NCBI GenBank assembly: GCA_024655865.1
Contig: JANLFM010000016.1
Coordinates: forward strand, 1 to 25,814
Origin: Caldisericota bacterium
GTDB lineage: Bacteria > Caldisericota > JANLFM01
Direction of reading: 5' to 3'
DNA length: 25,814 nucleotides
Below, one piece after another: positions 1 to 7,197 of the stretch (its first letter is position 1; each line of letters opens with the position of its first letter). A program made the position numbers and the translations under genes. Under the pieces are notes generated by a model. The model worked only from the letters and a program-made list of their open reading frames with translations. It was not told the origin of the DNA and searched no databases.

Positions 1-20
1 GTACGAGCGGGAAGAGGAAA

Positions 21-797
21 ATGGAAGAGAGGACCTCAACTTGCTCTCCCTCTGAGACAGCCTGCCCCATCTGCGGCGCCCCTTACCGCACGCTCTACCT
101 GGGAGGGAAGGAGATCCAGGTCTCGACCTGCGACTGCCTGAAAAAAGAGGCCGAGGAGCGCTTAAGGGAGAGGATCATAAAGGAGGAAAAGGAAGCGCGC
201 CTCAAAGCTTCCGGGCTCACCCCGCGCCTTCTTCTGGCGCGCCTCGAGAACTTCGAGGAGGAGCCGGGGAAGGAGCGCGCCCTGAAGCTGGCCCGGGAGT
301 TCCTTGACCGCTGGCCAGAGCAAAAGAGCGAGCCTCACTCTTCCGGGATCCTCTTCTGGGGGCGGCCGGGAGTGGGGAAATCCCACCTGGCTGCGGCTAT
401 CGCCAACGATCTTCTGGAGAGGGGGGACTCTCCCCTCTTCCTCAACGTGGTGAAGTTCCTGAACACCTTACGCAACCTCTACCGGGAGGAGGAAAGCGAG
501 TCCTCGGAGATGGAGCGCGCCACATCAGCCGATCTCCTTGTCCTGGACGACCTGGGAGCGGAGAAGCCCACGGATTGGGCCAGGGAGAAGATCTACGAGC
601 TTGTGAACTCAAGATACGAGAGCCTTCTTCCTCTGATCGCCACCACGAATTTAAACCTGAACTCCCTGGAGGATTTTCTGGGGGAGCGCACCTTCGGCAG
701 GCTGATCGAGATGTGCCTTCCCGTGGAGGTGGGAGGGGAGGACCGCCGCCTGAGGATTGCCAGACTCAGGGCCTCTCCAAGTGGAGGGGAAAGGTGA
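21..797 (+). CDS. DnaI/DnaC-type AAA+ helicase loader
   Basis: Probable primosomal ATPase that loads the replicative helicase. The N-terminus carries a zinc-binding pattern (C15-x2-C18 and C37-x-C39), as in DnaI-type loaders. It is followed by a charged helical linker and then an AAA+ core: Walker A GRPGVGKS at 114-121, Walker B LLVLDDLG at 172-179, sensor-1 ATTN ending at N210, and a GERTFGRL segment whose R227 fits the arginine-finger region. The length of 258 residues is normal for the IstB/DnaC group. The start ATG follows GGAAGAGGAAA. A reading frame entering from the window edge ends inside this gene (stop at 53-55), so the gene may be the second of an operon, perhaps after a DnaD-like gene; that is inference. 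An IstB-type transposition helper is the main alternative, but there is no istA partner and the N-terminal zinc motif favours DnaI. Its GC content is clearly higher than that of the following island. Confidence 0.85.
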   Translation: MEERTSTCSPSETACPICGAPYRTLYLGGKEIQVSTCDCLKKEAEERLRERIIKEEKEARLKASGLTPRLLLARLENFEEEPGKERALKLAREFLDRWPEQKSEPHSSGILFWGRPGVGKSHLAAAIANDLLERGDSPLFLNVVKFLNTLRNLYREEESESSEMERATSADLLVLDDLGAEKPTDWAREKIYELVNSRYESLLPLIATTNLNLNSLEDFLGERTFGRLIEMCLPVEVGGEDRRLRIARLRASPSGGER

Positions 798-1175
798 GCA
801 TACTACCTGGAGATTATTGGCGCGGTACTCAAAAATCTGGAAAATAGGACGGAGGTGAGATAAGGGAGGTCCCGGTCGGCGTAGATTTTGGGATCTCGGT
901 TGGCGCGCTTCAGGGGGCTCGCCGCACGCCGACCCGGCGGGCCCTTTGGAGTTTAGCCTAATTAACTACTCCATATGCCATAGCTGAATAAGGTATTAAT
1001 AAGAGGAATGCCAAAGGAACTTCTAAAAAATTCAAAAAGAAGGAAACTTAGCAAGAAGTTTCCATAATTCAAGACAGAAAAACGGAAAAGAAGTTAGTAT
1101 CTATTAAAAACCGGGCTCAGAAAAACAGGGTTTGGCTGGGTTTCTTCAACTGTTCTTCTTTGGTGCCCTAACCCT
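798..1175. other. Intergenic stretch with GC-rich inverted repeat and sharp composition change
   Basis: No gene with a standard start is visible. A 9-bp perfect inverted repeat, GGTCGGCGT at 874-882 and ACGCCGACC at 926-934, encloses a 43-nt GC-rich loop. The outer flanks can pair further with bulges. No T-run follows, so it is not a typical terminator. A well-formed ribosome site (GGAGGTGAG, 851-859) is followed by an open frame that begins with ATA and runs to a TAA at 958-960; it could be the relic start of a displaced gene. After about 950 the sequence turns AT-rich and stays so to about 1870, which suggests the edge of an acquired segment. Confidence 0.5.
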
Positions 1176-1412
1176 TTAATATTTCTTCGATACTCTTGAA
1201 TTCTTTCTCGCTACTCTAAGAAATTTATGGGAGTCTACCTTTGGAGGTTTAGCTTTGACACCTTCTCCATACTTGGTAACGGGCACTCTTGCCTTTTTCA
1301 CCAATATTGTATACTTATTTAGGTCCGCCTTTGGAGGTTTAGCTTTTGGCGCCTTCTTCTTGTTTAGTGATGTATGTTTTGAAGACTCTTGCTTTTTGTC
1401 ACGATTTTTCAT
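1176..1412 (-). CDS. Small Lys-rich repeat protein, unknown function
   Basis: A 78-residue, strongly basic protein without a signal peptide or membrane segment. The chosen ATG (1412) is preceded by an excellent AAGGAGGTGAAA ribosome site; an upstream in-frame codon exists but has no such site. The protein contains two related units of about 30 residues, each opening with KAKPPK(A/V)D and continuing with a K/R-rich stretch; the coding DNA repeats too. It lies 10 bases after the stop of the membrane-protein gene at 1423-1869 on the same strand, so the two probably form an operon. I do not recognise the family. A highly basic, proline-containing tail-like protein could bind nucleic acid or acidic partners, but that is a guess. 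AT-rich composition matches the membrane-protein gene and differs from the rest of the window. Confidence 0.6.
   Translation of the reverse strand: MKNRDKKQESSKHTSLNKKKAPKAKPPKADLNKYTILVKKARVPVTKYGEGVKAKPPKVDSHKFLRVARKNSRVSKKY
1238..1346 (-). repeat. Two 19-nt identical direct repeats, 90-base period
   Basis: CCTTTGGAGGTTTAGCTTT occurs at 1238-1256 and again at 1328-1346 (plus-strand reading), exactly 90 bases apart. The spacing is 30 codons, so the repeat is in phase with the small basic protein and encodes its KAKPPK units. The nucleotide identity of the core suggests a fairly recent internal duplication or selection on the motif. Confidence 0.8.
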
Positions 1413-1422
1413 TTTCACCTCC

Positions 1423-1869
1423 TTATACACATATTATTTGGCCTAGAATAATTAAAAGAATCCCAGTCAAACTAAAAGTAAAAGCTAATCGGACGTATTC
1501 TGACTTTTTGTCTTGCACTTTCCTGTTTTTAGTATAAGCTGCAATAATATGTGAAGTGATTTCCGCAATAGTGTCTTTATACTTGCCGCCATAATTTTCG
1601 TCCCAAAATTTTTCTATGTCGATATCAAGGAATGTCTTCGGTACATATCCTAAAACTGCAATGATGAGTGTAACTATAAAGAAGGAAAGCCCTATGAAGA
1701 AAAGAGTGTTTTGTTGAAACCGGTTCAAAGAAAAAATAACAGAAATAATGACTGCATTTACAGAAAAAAGTGTTGTAAATTTTTGATCAAGCTTGTCTAT
1801 GCTGTCCATAAGAAAATTGAACTTCTCTCTGGATAGATTTTGAAAGAATTCAACATTTTTTGATTCCAT
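1423..1869 (-). CDS. Three-helix membrane protein, Pycsar/SLATT effector-like
   Basis: A 148-residue integral membrane protein. A hydrophilic N-terminal helix containing the pattern SIDKLDQKF (23-31) leads into TM1 (about 33-49, SVNAVIISVIFSL), then TM2 (about 55-76), a cytoplasmic segment of about 50 residues, and a C-terminal TM3 (about 128-147). The layout (a 'D.K...L...NA.I.S' entry into TM1, a paired hairpin and a last helix at the extreme C-terminus) is what I know from PycTM-type Pycsar effectors and related SLATT proteins, which damage the membrane during anti-phage defence. The assignment is by pattern only; no nucleotide cyclase is visible next to it. Immediately upstream lies an IS110 relic, which may have separated it from a partner. 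A plausible SD (GGGAGG) sits 10 bases before the ATG inside a hairpin. Composition is AT-rich, a sign of transfer. Confidence 0.6.
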   Translation of the reverse strand: MESKNVEFFQNLSREKFNFLMDSIDKLDQKFTTLFSVNAVIISVIFSLNRFQQNTLFFIGLSFFIVTLIIAVLGYVPKTFLDIDIEKFWDENYGGKYKDTIAEITSHIIAAYTKNRKVQDKKSEYVRLAFTFSLTGILLIILGQIICV

Positions 1870-1877
1870 GAAAAGGC

Positions 1878-1928
1878 AGCCTCCCGTGCTACTCTTTTTT
1901 GGAGTAGGAGCAGCAACAAAAGGAGGCT
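1878..1928. promoter_or_regulatory. Hairpin holding the SDs of two divergent genes
   Basis: AGCCTCC (1878-1884) pairs with GGAGGCT (1922-1928). Inside it, TGCTACTC (1889-1894 region) can pair with GAGTA..GGAGCA with a small bulge around a T-rich loop. On the plus strand the right arm supplies the GGAGG in front of the transposase ATG (1935). On the minus strand the left arm supplies the GGAGG in front of the membrane-protein ATG (1869). Folding of either transcript through the whole hairpin would hide its ribosome site. For insertion sequences, SD sequestration in read-through transcripts is a known way to limit transposase translation. Confidence 0.55.
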
Positions 1929-1934
1929 GAAATC

Positions 1935-2950
1935 ATGTTACATGCAGGGATGGACATGCACAAGCACTTCTCCGTGGTGACGGTAGTGGATGACAGCGGA
2001 AACGAGGTGGTGAAAGGGAAGAAGTTGGAAAACAGGGACCTCGAGATAGTCGAGTTCTTCAAAAGCCTTCAGGATAAATTAAGGGTAGTGATTGAGGCTG
2101 GATCAAACTGGATGTGGATGACGGACCTTCTGGATGATTACGGGATCGAGAATCTACTTTGTCATCCCCTCAAGACCAAGGCTATAGCATCAGCCAGGAT
2201 CAAAACGGACAAACTGGACTCTTTAACCCTATCCCAGCTTCTTAGAGCCAACTTCATCCCTGAGGCCTACAAGCCAGATCAGAAAGCGAGGAGCTTGAGG
2301 GAGCTTTTAAGGTAGAGAGCCTTTCTTGTGGGTAAAAGGACCGGGATAAGGAACGCCATCCATGCTCTTTTAGCCCGAGGAAACATCTCAATTCCCTCAA
2401 GCGATATCTTCGGTAAAAAAGGGATGGAGTATCTCCTGAAGCTGGAACTTCCTCCTTTTAGAAGGTTCACCCTGGATGGTTACCTGGAAATATTGAAAGC
2501 CTTAACCCATGAGATCAAAAAGGCAGAGGAGAAGATAAAGGAGGAGTACAAAAGCTCACCCGAGGCCCAGCTCCTTTCTACGGTACCGGGGATAGGCCTC
2601 ATCCTTTCCCTGACAATTTTGTCGGAGATCGGAGAGATCTCCAGGTTCAAGAGGGCAAGGCAGCTCTCCTCATATTGTGGGCTTTGCCCTTCTACCGCTC
2701 AGTCGGGAAACACCTTAAAACATGGGAGGATCACCCGGCAGGGATCGAAATGGCTCAGGTTTGAGCCATTCAGGCTTCGGGAAAACCTGGTCCCTTGCGT
2801 GATTTCTACCTTAAGCTCAAGAAGAGAAAGGGAGGAAAGATAGCCAGAGTGGCGGTGGCCAGGAAGATCTCCACCTACGTATTCCACATGCTCAAGGAGG
2901 GGAAAACTTTCGAGGAGTTGATTTCCTTAAATTTGGACGCTCCAGGGTGA
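1935..2950 (+). pseudogene. IS110-family transposase, interrupted
   Basis: The N-terminal DEDD RuvC-like domain is visible: D7 in GMDMHKHF, E54 in VIEAG, and D92/D95 in RIKTDKLDS. An in-frame TAG at 2313-2315 breaks it, after which the same frame continues (GKRTGIRNAIH...). The C-terminal Tnp_20 domain follows, with VPGIGLILSLTILSEIG and CPSTAQSG carrying the family's serine. Near 2756-2775 a small deletion/frameshift disrupts the segment after GSKWLR. The terminal frame then resumes (AIQASGKPGPLRDFYLKLKK ... SLNLDAPG) and stops at 2948-2950. Total coding length would be about 340 residues, normal for the family. With two independent lesions the enzyme is most likely inactive. The amber codon alone could be read through if the host recodes TAG, but the frameshift could not be rescued that way. 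Confidence 0.85.
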
Positions 2951-3072
2951 GCTCGGGCGAGACACTGGGTGCCTATAACCCGTCTTTTTGAATGAGCAGC
3001 CCTGGTTCGCACAGGAATATTGCGCTGTCCTAAGTGCGAATAGATGTGTGAAGGTGATTCGTCAAAAGGCAG
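2951..3072 (+). ncRNA. Structured 3' non-coding end of the IS110 relic
   Basis: Two hairpins follow the transposase stop. The first pairs GGGT with ACCC, flanked by GAC/GTC, and runs into TTTTT, so it could also act as a terminator. The second is strong: TTCGCAC (3006-3012) with GTGCGAA (3034-3040), extended by AGGA (3013-3016) with TCCT (3028-3031). IS1111-group members of the IS110 family carry their bridge (guide) RNA in the 3' non-coding end, and the short 5' non-coding end here fits that arrangement. That this stretch is a bridge-RNA relic is inference. Confidence 0.35.
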
Positions 3073-3713
3073 GAGAGTTAAAAAAAAAGGAAAGCAATGC
3101 TCTTGACAGAGGCTACTTTTTCATAGATGTATCAACGGCTAAATGATCTACCACGATATAAAGGGAATCTTGAATTTTTGCAGGAGTTTTTCTGTTCTTT
3201 ATCTGCCCTTTTCTTTGCCCCTTAGTATTGAAGGAAAACCTATCCATCATTGCCCCTATTTACCCCCTGGCAATTTCCATTTATCCCCTTTCACTTAAAT
3301 TCATTTTACATTCGAAAATGAGAGGGTATCCAGGGGTTTCAAATTCTCTGTGAGCTTTTGAGCAAAGGAAAGAAACGCCTTGGGAAGGAGGAGCGGATCA
3401 TAGAACTGGCACATTCACTGACCACTCAACGTTGAACCAGATCTGCTTACTCACTCGCGTTAGAAGGGTGATAGCAGGTAAAGGACCAATACTATCTTCA
3501 ACGGCCAAATTGTGAACGAAGTGGAGCCAGCCAACAACTGAGTAAAGGAGGCTGAAGAAAGAGTCATCCTTACTGACGAGCGAGGACCTCTTTGGGAACT
3601 CTGCGGTCCTTATAGAATCAGCTCGAGAATCGAATCCTGAACAGGGATTCGATGCATAAAAACCTGAGAAGAATTTGATAAAATCAATTATTCCTGTAAA
3701 CCTTGAGGAGAAT
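3073..3713. other. Gene-poor stretch with RNA-like hairpins
   Basis: I find no convincing gene here. A perfect -35-like TTGACA is at 3103-3108 but has no good -10 partner. From about 3400 to 3660 the plus strand is purine-rich and hairpin-rich. A perfect 9-bp stem, ATCGAATCC (3629-3637) with GGATTCGAT (3645-3653), closes a 7-nt loop, and GGACC/GGTCC can pair around 3583-3609. The texture (short GAAG, GGAGCCAG and AAAGGAGGCTGAAG strings) is reminiscent of group II intron domain I sequence. However, I see no 5' GUGYG end, no domain V and no reverse transcriptase. It may be a relic of a structured RNA or mobile element. Confidence 0.3.
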
Positions 3714-4652
3714 ATGGATCTTGTAGAAATTAAAGGCCTGACCAAGATTTACGGTTCACGTAAAGCAGTGGATAATGTCAGCTTTACGATCGAAAAGGGC
3801 GAGGCCTTCGGGCTCTTAGGCCCCAACGGCGCAGGTAAAACCACTCTCGTCTCCATGCTCTCCTGCCTTCTGAAACCTACCTCCGGGGACGCCTTCATTG
3901 ACGGAGCAAGCATCACCAGGGATCCCATGGAGGTAAAGAAAAAAATCGGTGTGGTTCCTCAGGAAATCTCCCTCTATGGCCAGCTCACTGCCCTTGAGAA
4001 CCTGAATTTCTGGGCGCAGATGTACGATGTCCCTCCCCGGGAAAGGGCAAAGAGGATTGAAAGCCTCCTGGAGCTCGTGGGACTTGCTGACCGAAAAAGG
4101 GACCGAATTGACCGTTACTCGGGGGGAATGAAGAGGAGGATCAATATCGTCGTGGGTCTGCTTCCAAATCCAGAGCTTTTGATCCTGGACGAACCTACGG
4201 TGGGAGTTGATCCCCAATCGCGCACTGCCATCTTGGAAACGCTAAAACGCCTCAACCAGGAGGGTTTGACCATCCTTTACACCAGCCACTACATGGAGGA
4301 GGTGGAATTTTTGTGCCCGCGGGTGGGGATCATGGATTTAGGCAAGATCATAGCATTGGGCACCCAGGGAGAGCTGCGCTTGCTGGTCGGGGAAAAGGAC
4401 TCCCTGCGCATTTACACCCAAACCCTTATTCCGATGAACATAAAAGAGGAAATCGCCCAAATTGAAGGGGTCTCCGAAGTGAGAATTGGGGAGAACTTCA
4501 TCGGCGTACTGTCGAGCAGGGGCAGAAGAACCCTTCCCGCTATCTTGGACCTTCTCCACGACCGAGAAGTGAAGGTAAAATCGGTGGAGATCAAAGAGCC
4601 CAACTTGGAAAACGTCTTCTTGCACCTCACGGGAAAAGAACTGCGGGAATGA
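3714..4652 (+). CDS. ABC-2 exporter ATP-binding subunit
   Basis: Cytoplasmic ATPase of a DrrA/CcmA/YhfG-type export system, 312 residues. Walker A GPNGAGKTT (36-44), Q-loop VVPQE, ABC signature YSGGMKRR (135-142), Walker B LLILDEPT (155-162) and H-loop TSHYMEE (His192) are intact. The C-terminal extension of about 90 residues is the usual DrrA-like accessory region. The ATG at 3714 follows CTTGAGGAG with short spacing; a TTG at 3675 would add 13 residues but lacks a ribosome site and begins before the family's usual N-terminus. The stop overlaps the next gene's ATG, so the three genes 3714-7046 form one translationally coupled operon. The substrate is unknown; drugs, lipids or peptides are typical of the group. 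Confidence 0.92.
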   Translation: MDLVEIKGLTKIYGSRKAVDNVSFTIEKGEAFGLLGPNGAGKTTLVSMLSCLLKPTSGDAFIDGASITRDPMEVKKKIGVVPQEISLYGQLTALENLNFWAQMYDVPPRERAKRIESLLELVGLADRKRDRIDRYSGGMKRRINIVVGLLPNPELLILDEPTVGVDPQSRTAILETLKRLNQEGLTILYTSHYMEEVEFLCPRVGIMDLGKIIALGTQGELRLLVGEKDSLRIYTQTLIPMNIKEEIAQIEGVSEVRIGENFIGVLSSRGRRTLPAILDLLHDREVKVKSVEIKEPNLENVFLHLTGKELRE

Positions 4653-5863
4653 AAAAGGCCTGGCACATTGCCTGGAAGGACGTTAAGCTAAGAGCGCGCG
4701 ATCCCAGCTCATTTATCGTCCTTCTGCTGATGCCCTTAGTTTTAATCTTGATCCTGGGCTCTGTTTTTCAAAGTGGGTTTCAGAGTACGCCCTTTAAAGT
4801 CCCTGTGGCTTTCGTAGATCAGGATCGAGGGGAACTCTCTTCCATTTTGAAAAATGAGGTTTTGAAGGGCCCAGAGCTTTCAGGAATGATCGTCTTAAAA
4901 GAACTGGACTCCCCCGAGGAAGCGCGGAACATGGCCATAGAGGGCAAAGTAGCCTGCGCCATAATTCTCCCTCAGGGAATGAGTGAGGAAATCCTGAAAG
5001 GGAAAACTGCCACTATCCTGGTGGTCGGCGATCCCGAACAGAGTATTAAAGCGGGTGTGGCAAAAAACATCGTGGAGCAGTTCGCACTGGAAGCCACAAG
5101 AAGGAGTGTTATCCTCTCCACCGCAGCGGATCAGCTTCTCTCTCGTTCCTTGATCCAGCCTTCAGAGATTAACGGCTTGGTCTCATTCTGGATGGAGAAC
5201 GCTCCCGCCGCAGAGAACCTGATCGAAATCAGAAAGAACACTGCCCCAGACCAGAACAGGCCCTCCTCGGCCATGGACTACTACGCCGTGGGCATGGGTG
5301 CTATGTATTTGCTTTTCGCTGCCAATTACGGAGCGAGAAGCATTCTTGAGGAGAAAAGGAGGGGTACCACAATCAGGCTCCTGACCATGCCCGTTGAACC
5401 CTTTGCCATACTCTCGGGGAAACTTTTGGGTATCGCCTTATTCACCCTGCTCCAGTTCCTCCTGATTATTCTTTTTTCCGCTTTCGTGTACGGGGTGAAT
5501 TGGGGTTCCTCCATTTTTGGGATTGCCCTGATGGCCCTGGCCTCTGTTTTCGCCATGTCCGGGTTGGGCGCACTCCTGGCTTCTTTTTTAAGAACGGAGG
5601 GGCAGGTGGCTTCAATTGGCCCTGCCGTAGCCATAATCCTGGCATTTCTGGGAGGAGGAATGATTACCATTTACGGCTGGCCAAGCTGGGCGGTTTTGAT
5701 AAGCCGGCTGACCCCCAACCGCTGGATTCTCGAGGGTTTCCTTTCCCTGATGCAAGGAAATGGTGTAAAGGAAATAGCCCTTCCCCTTTCTGTGCTTGGG
5801 GGGATGGGTCTTTTTTTCTTTTCCATCGCGGGATTAAGAATGAGGTGGCGTGGGGATGTTTAA
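4649..5863 (+). CDS. ABC-2 type permease, first paralogue
   Basis: A 404-residue membrane subunit. One N-terminal helix (about 22-40) is followed by a large extracytoplasmic domain of roughly 180 residues, then five to six C-terminal helices beginning near the YYAVGMGAMYLLFAANY segment. This is the ABC2_membrane_3 layout. The EEKRRGTTIRLLTMPV stretch between helices is the usual cytoplasmic coupling segment. The start overlaps the ATPase stop (ATGA). The N-terminus (MKKAWHIAWKDV) closely parallels that of the next gene (MFKKAWSIALTDL), and both carry a VNWGSS/VNYGSS motif, so the pair are tandem paralogues forming a probable heterodimeric exporter channel. Confidence 0.9.
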   Translation: MKKAWHIAWKDVKLRARDPSSFIVLLLMPLVLILILGSVFQSGFQSTPFKVPVAFVDQDRGELSSILKNEVLKGPELSGMIVLKELDSPEEARNMAIEGKVACAIILPQGMSEEILKGKTATILVVGDPEQSIKAGVAKNIVEQFALEATRRSVILSTAADQLLSRSLIQPSEINGLVSFWMENAPAAENLIEIRKNTAPDQNRPSSAMDYYAVGMGAMYLLFAANYGARSILEEKRRGTTIRLLTMPVEPFAILSGKLLGIALFTLLQFLLIILFSAFVYGVNWGSSIFGIALMALASVFAMSGLGALLASFLRTEGQVASIGPAVAIILAFLGGGMITIYGWPSWAVLISRLTPNRWILEGFLSLMQGNGVKEIALPLSVLGGMGLFFFSIAGLRMRWRGDV

Positions 5864-7046
5864 AAAGGCCTGGTCCATTGCCTTAACTGATTTAATTTCC
5901 TTATGGAAGGACAAACTTTCCTTTCTCTGGCTGATTTTCCTTCCCATCCTCTGGATCACCATGATGAGTGCAGTCACGGGCGGTGGAGATGGAAAAATAC
6001 CCCTGGGGATAGTCCTCCAGGATCAAGGGATTCTGGGTCAGGCCCTGGTAGAAAACATTTCTCATTTAAAAGGAATCGAAGTGAAGCCAGTGAAGACCGA
6101 AGAGGAGCTTACTCAACTCGTAAGGGAAGGGAGCATCTCCCTTGGTCTGGTCATTCCTATTAATTTTTCTGCAAATATTCAGGAGAACCAAAAAACTTCC
6201 TTGAAATTAATCCTCTCTAAGAGACAGTCTTCCTATTTCCTGGAGGCCCTGATCTATAAGGAACTTCAGAGAATTGAATCCCAGAGCCAGGCTGCAAGCT
6301 TCTCCCTTAAAGAAGTAGAAAAAATCAAGCCCCTTTCTAACAAGCAGAAGGAGGAGTTCTGGAGGGATGCTTTTCAGAACTCCTCAAATTATTGGCAAAA
6401 ATCAGGATTAAAAGTTGAGTACTCCACAGTAGAGAAGGAAGAAGGAATTATTCCCCAGGGAGCCAATCAATCTTCCCCAGGTTTCACTATCATGTTCGTG
6501 CTCTTCGGCCTTTTTTTGGGCGCGGGATCCTTAGTGGAAGAAAGGAGAGCATGGACGCTCGCCCGGATCCTCACCACTCCGACTTCCCGGACTTCCCTTC
6601 TTTCAGGAAAATTCCTGGCCTACTTCCTTGTGGGATTTATTCAGTTCTCGATCCTTGTCCTTTATGGCCAGTTTGTCCTGGGAGTGAATTACGGTTCCTC
6701 AATCCTAGGAGTGGCTGCTGTTGGTATTTGTTTCGTCCTGGCGAGCGTTGGTCTGAGCACGCTCTTTGCTTCCCTTGCCAGGACCCACGGACAGGCGGAA
6801 GCTTTCGCCATCCTCCTGGCCAACGTCCTGGGGATGTTAGGAGGGTCCTGGTGGCCCTTGGAAATCGTGCCGCCAGCACTTCAGACCGTGGCCAAATTCA
6901 CCCCTGTTTATTGGGGAGTTTACGGCCTGCACAAGCTAATCACTTACAACCTGGGGCTTTCCTCGATCCTCGTGAACCTCTACGTCCTCCTGGGCTTTGC
7001 CGCAGTGTCCCTCCTTTTGAGCATCCTACTTTTCAGGTACGAGTAG
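5856..7046 (+). CDS. ABC-2 type permease, second paralogue
   Basis: A 396-residue partner permease with the same topology as the upstream gene: one N-terminal helix, an extracytoplasmic domain and a C-terminal bundle of five to six helices. The coupling segment VEERRAWTLARILTTPTSR and the VNYGSSILG motif match those of its paralogue. I chose the ATG at 5856, which overlaps the previous stop by 8 bases and has GAGGTGG upstream; a GTG at 5850 is the alternative. It ends the exporter operon. Only a weak 4-bp hairpin (GCCA/TGGC) followed by a T-rich stretch is seen after the stop. The substrate cannot be inferred. Confidence 0.9.
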   Translation: MFKKAWSIALTDLISLWKDKLSFLWLIFLPILWITMMSAVTGGGDGKIPLGIVLQDQGILGQALVENISHLKGIEVKPVKTEEELTQLVREGSISLGLVIPINFSANIQENQKTSLKLILSKRQSSYFLEALIYKELQRIESQSQAASFSLKEVEKIKPLSNKQKEEFWRDAFQNSSNYWQKSGLKVEYSTVEKEEGIIPQGANQSSPGFTIMFVLFGLFLGAGSLVEERRAWTLARILTTPTSRTSLLSGKFLAYFLVGFIQFSILVLYGQFVLGVNYGSSILGVAAVGICFVLASVGLSTLFASLARTHGQAEAFAILLANVLGMLGGSWWPLEIVPPALQTVAKFTPVYWGVYGLHKLITYNLGLSSILVNLYVLLGFAAVSLLLSILLFRYE

Positions 7047-7197
7047 GCCAAACTGGCTTCTGTTTAAATTTCAGTTGAGAAAATGAGAAAGATCCTCAAA
7101 GCAAGACGATTCTCTACCCCTACGCGCTGCCACTTAATAAGGTTGTCTAACTCTAACTTGTAAGTCGCCTTTTCGAATCGTCCGGCGAGATTTTCCT

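Larger units (their letters stand above)
1871..3072 (+). mobile_element. Decayed IS110-family insertion sequence
   Basis: Boundaries are approximate. The element contains a broken IS110 transposase (1935-2950), a short 5' non-coding segment with a hairpin and about 120 bases of structured 3' non-coding sequence. AAAAGGCAG occurs at 1871-1879 and 3064-3072 and may mark the ends or core/target repeats; nine bases can recur by chance, so this is weak. IS110-family elements lack conventional long terminal inverted repeats, which agrees with what is seen. It sits between the AT-rich small-gene pair and a gene-poor stretch. Confidence 0.6.

Noticed and set aside
2-55. Frame entering from the window edge that ends at 53-55
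   Set aside because: Only 17 codons are visible; it could be the tail of an upstream replication gene but nothing identifies it.
848-960. Open frame after GGAGGTGAG reading VPVGVDFGISVGAL
   Set aside because: It lacks an ATG, GTG or TTG start (begins with ATA) and is about 30 codons long; kept only as a possible gene relic.
3398-3745. Minus-strand frame of about 115 codons before the exporter operon
   Set aside because: No ribosome site, no recognisable motif, and it covers the hairpin-rich stretch and the start of the ATPase gene.
7147-7197. Hairpin TCGCC/GGCGA after the FAH-family gene as a terminator
   Set aside because: Only five base pairs with a long loop and no T-run on the relevant strand.
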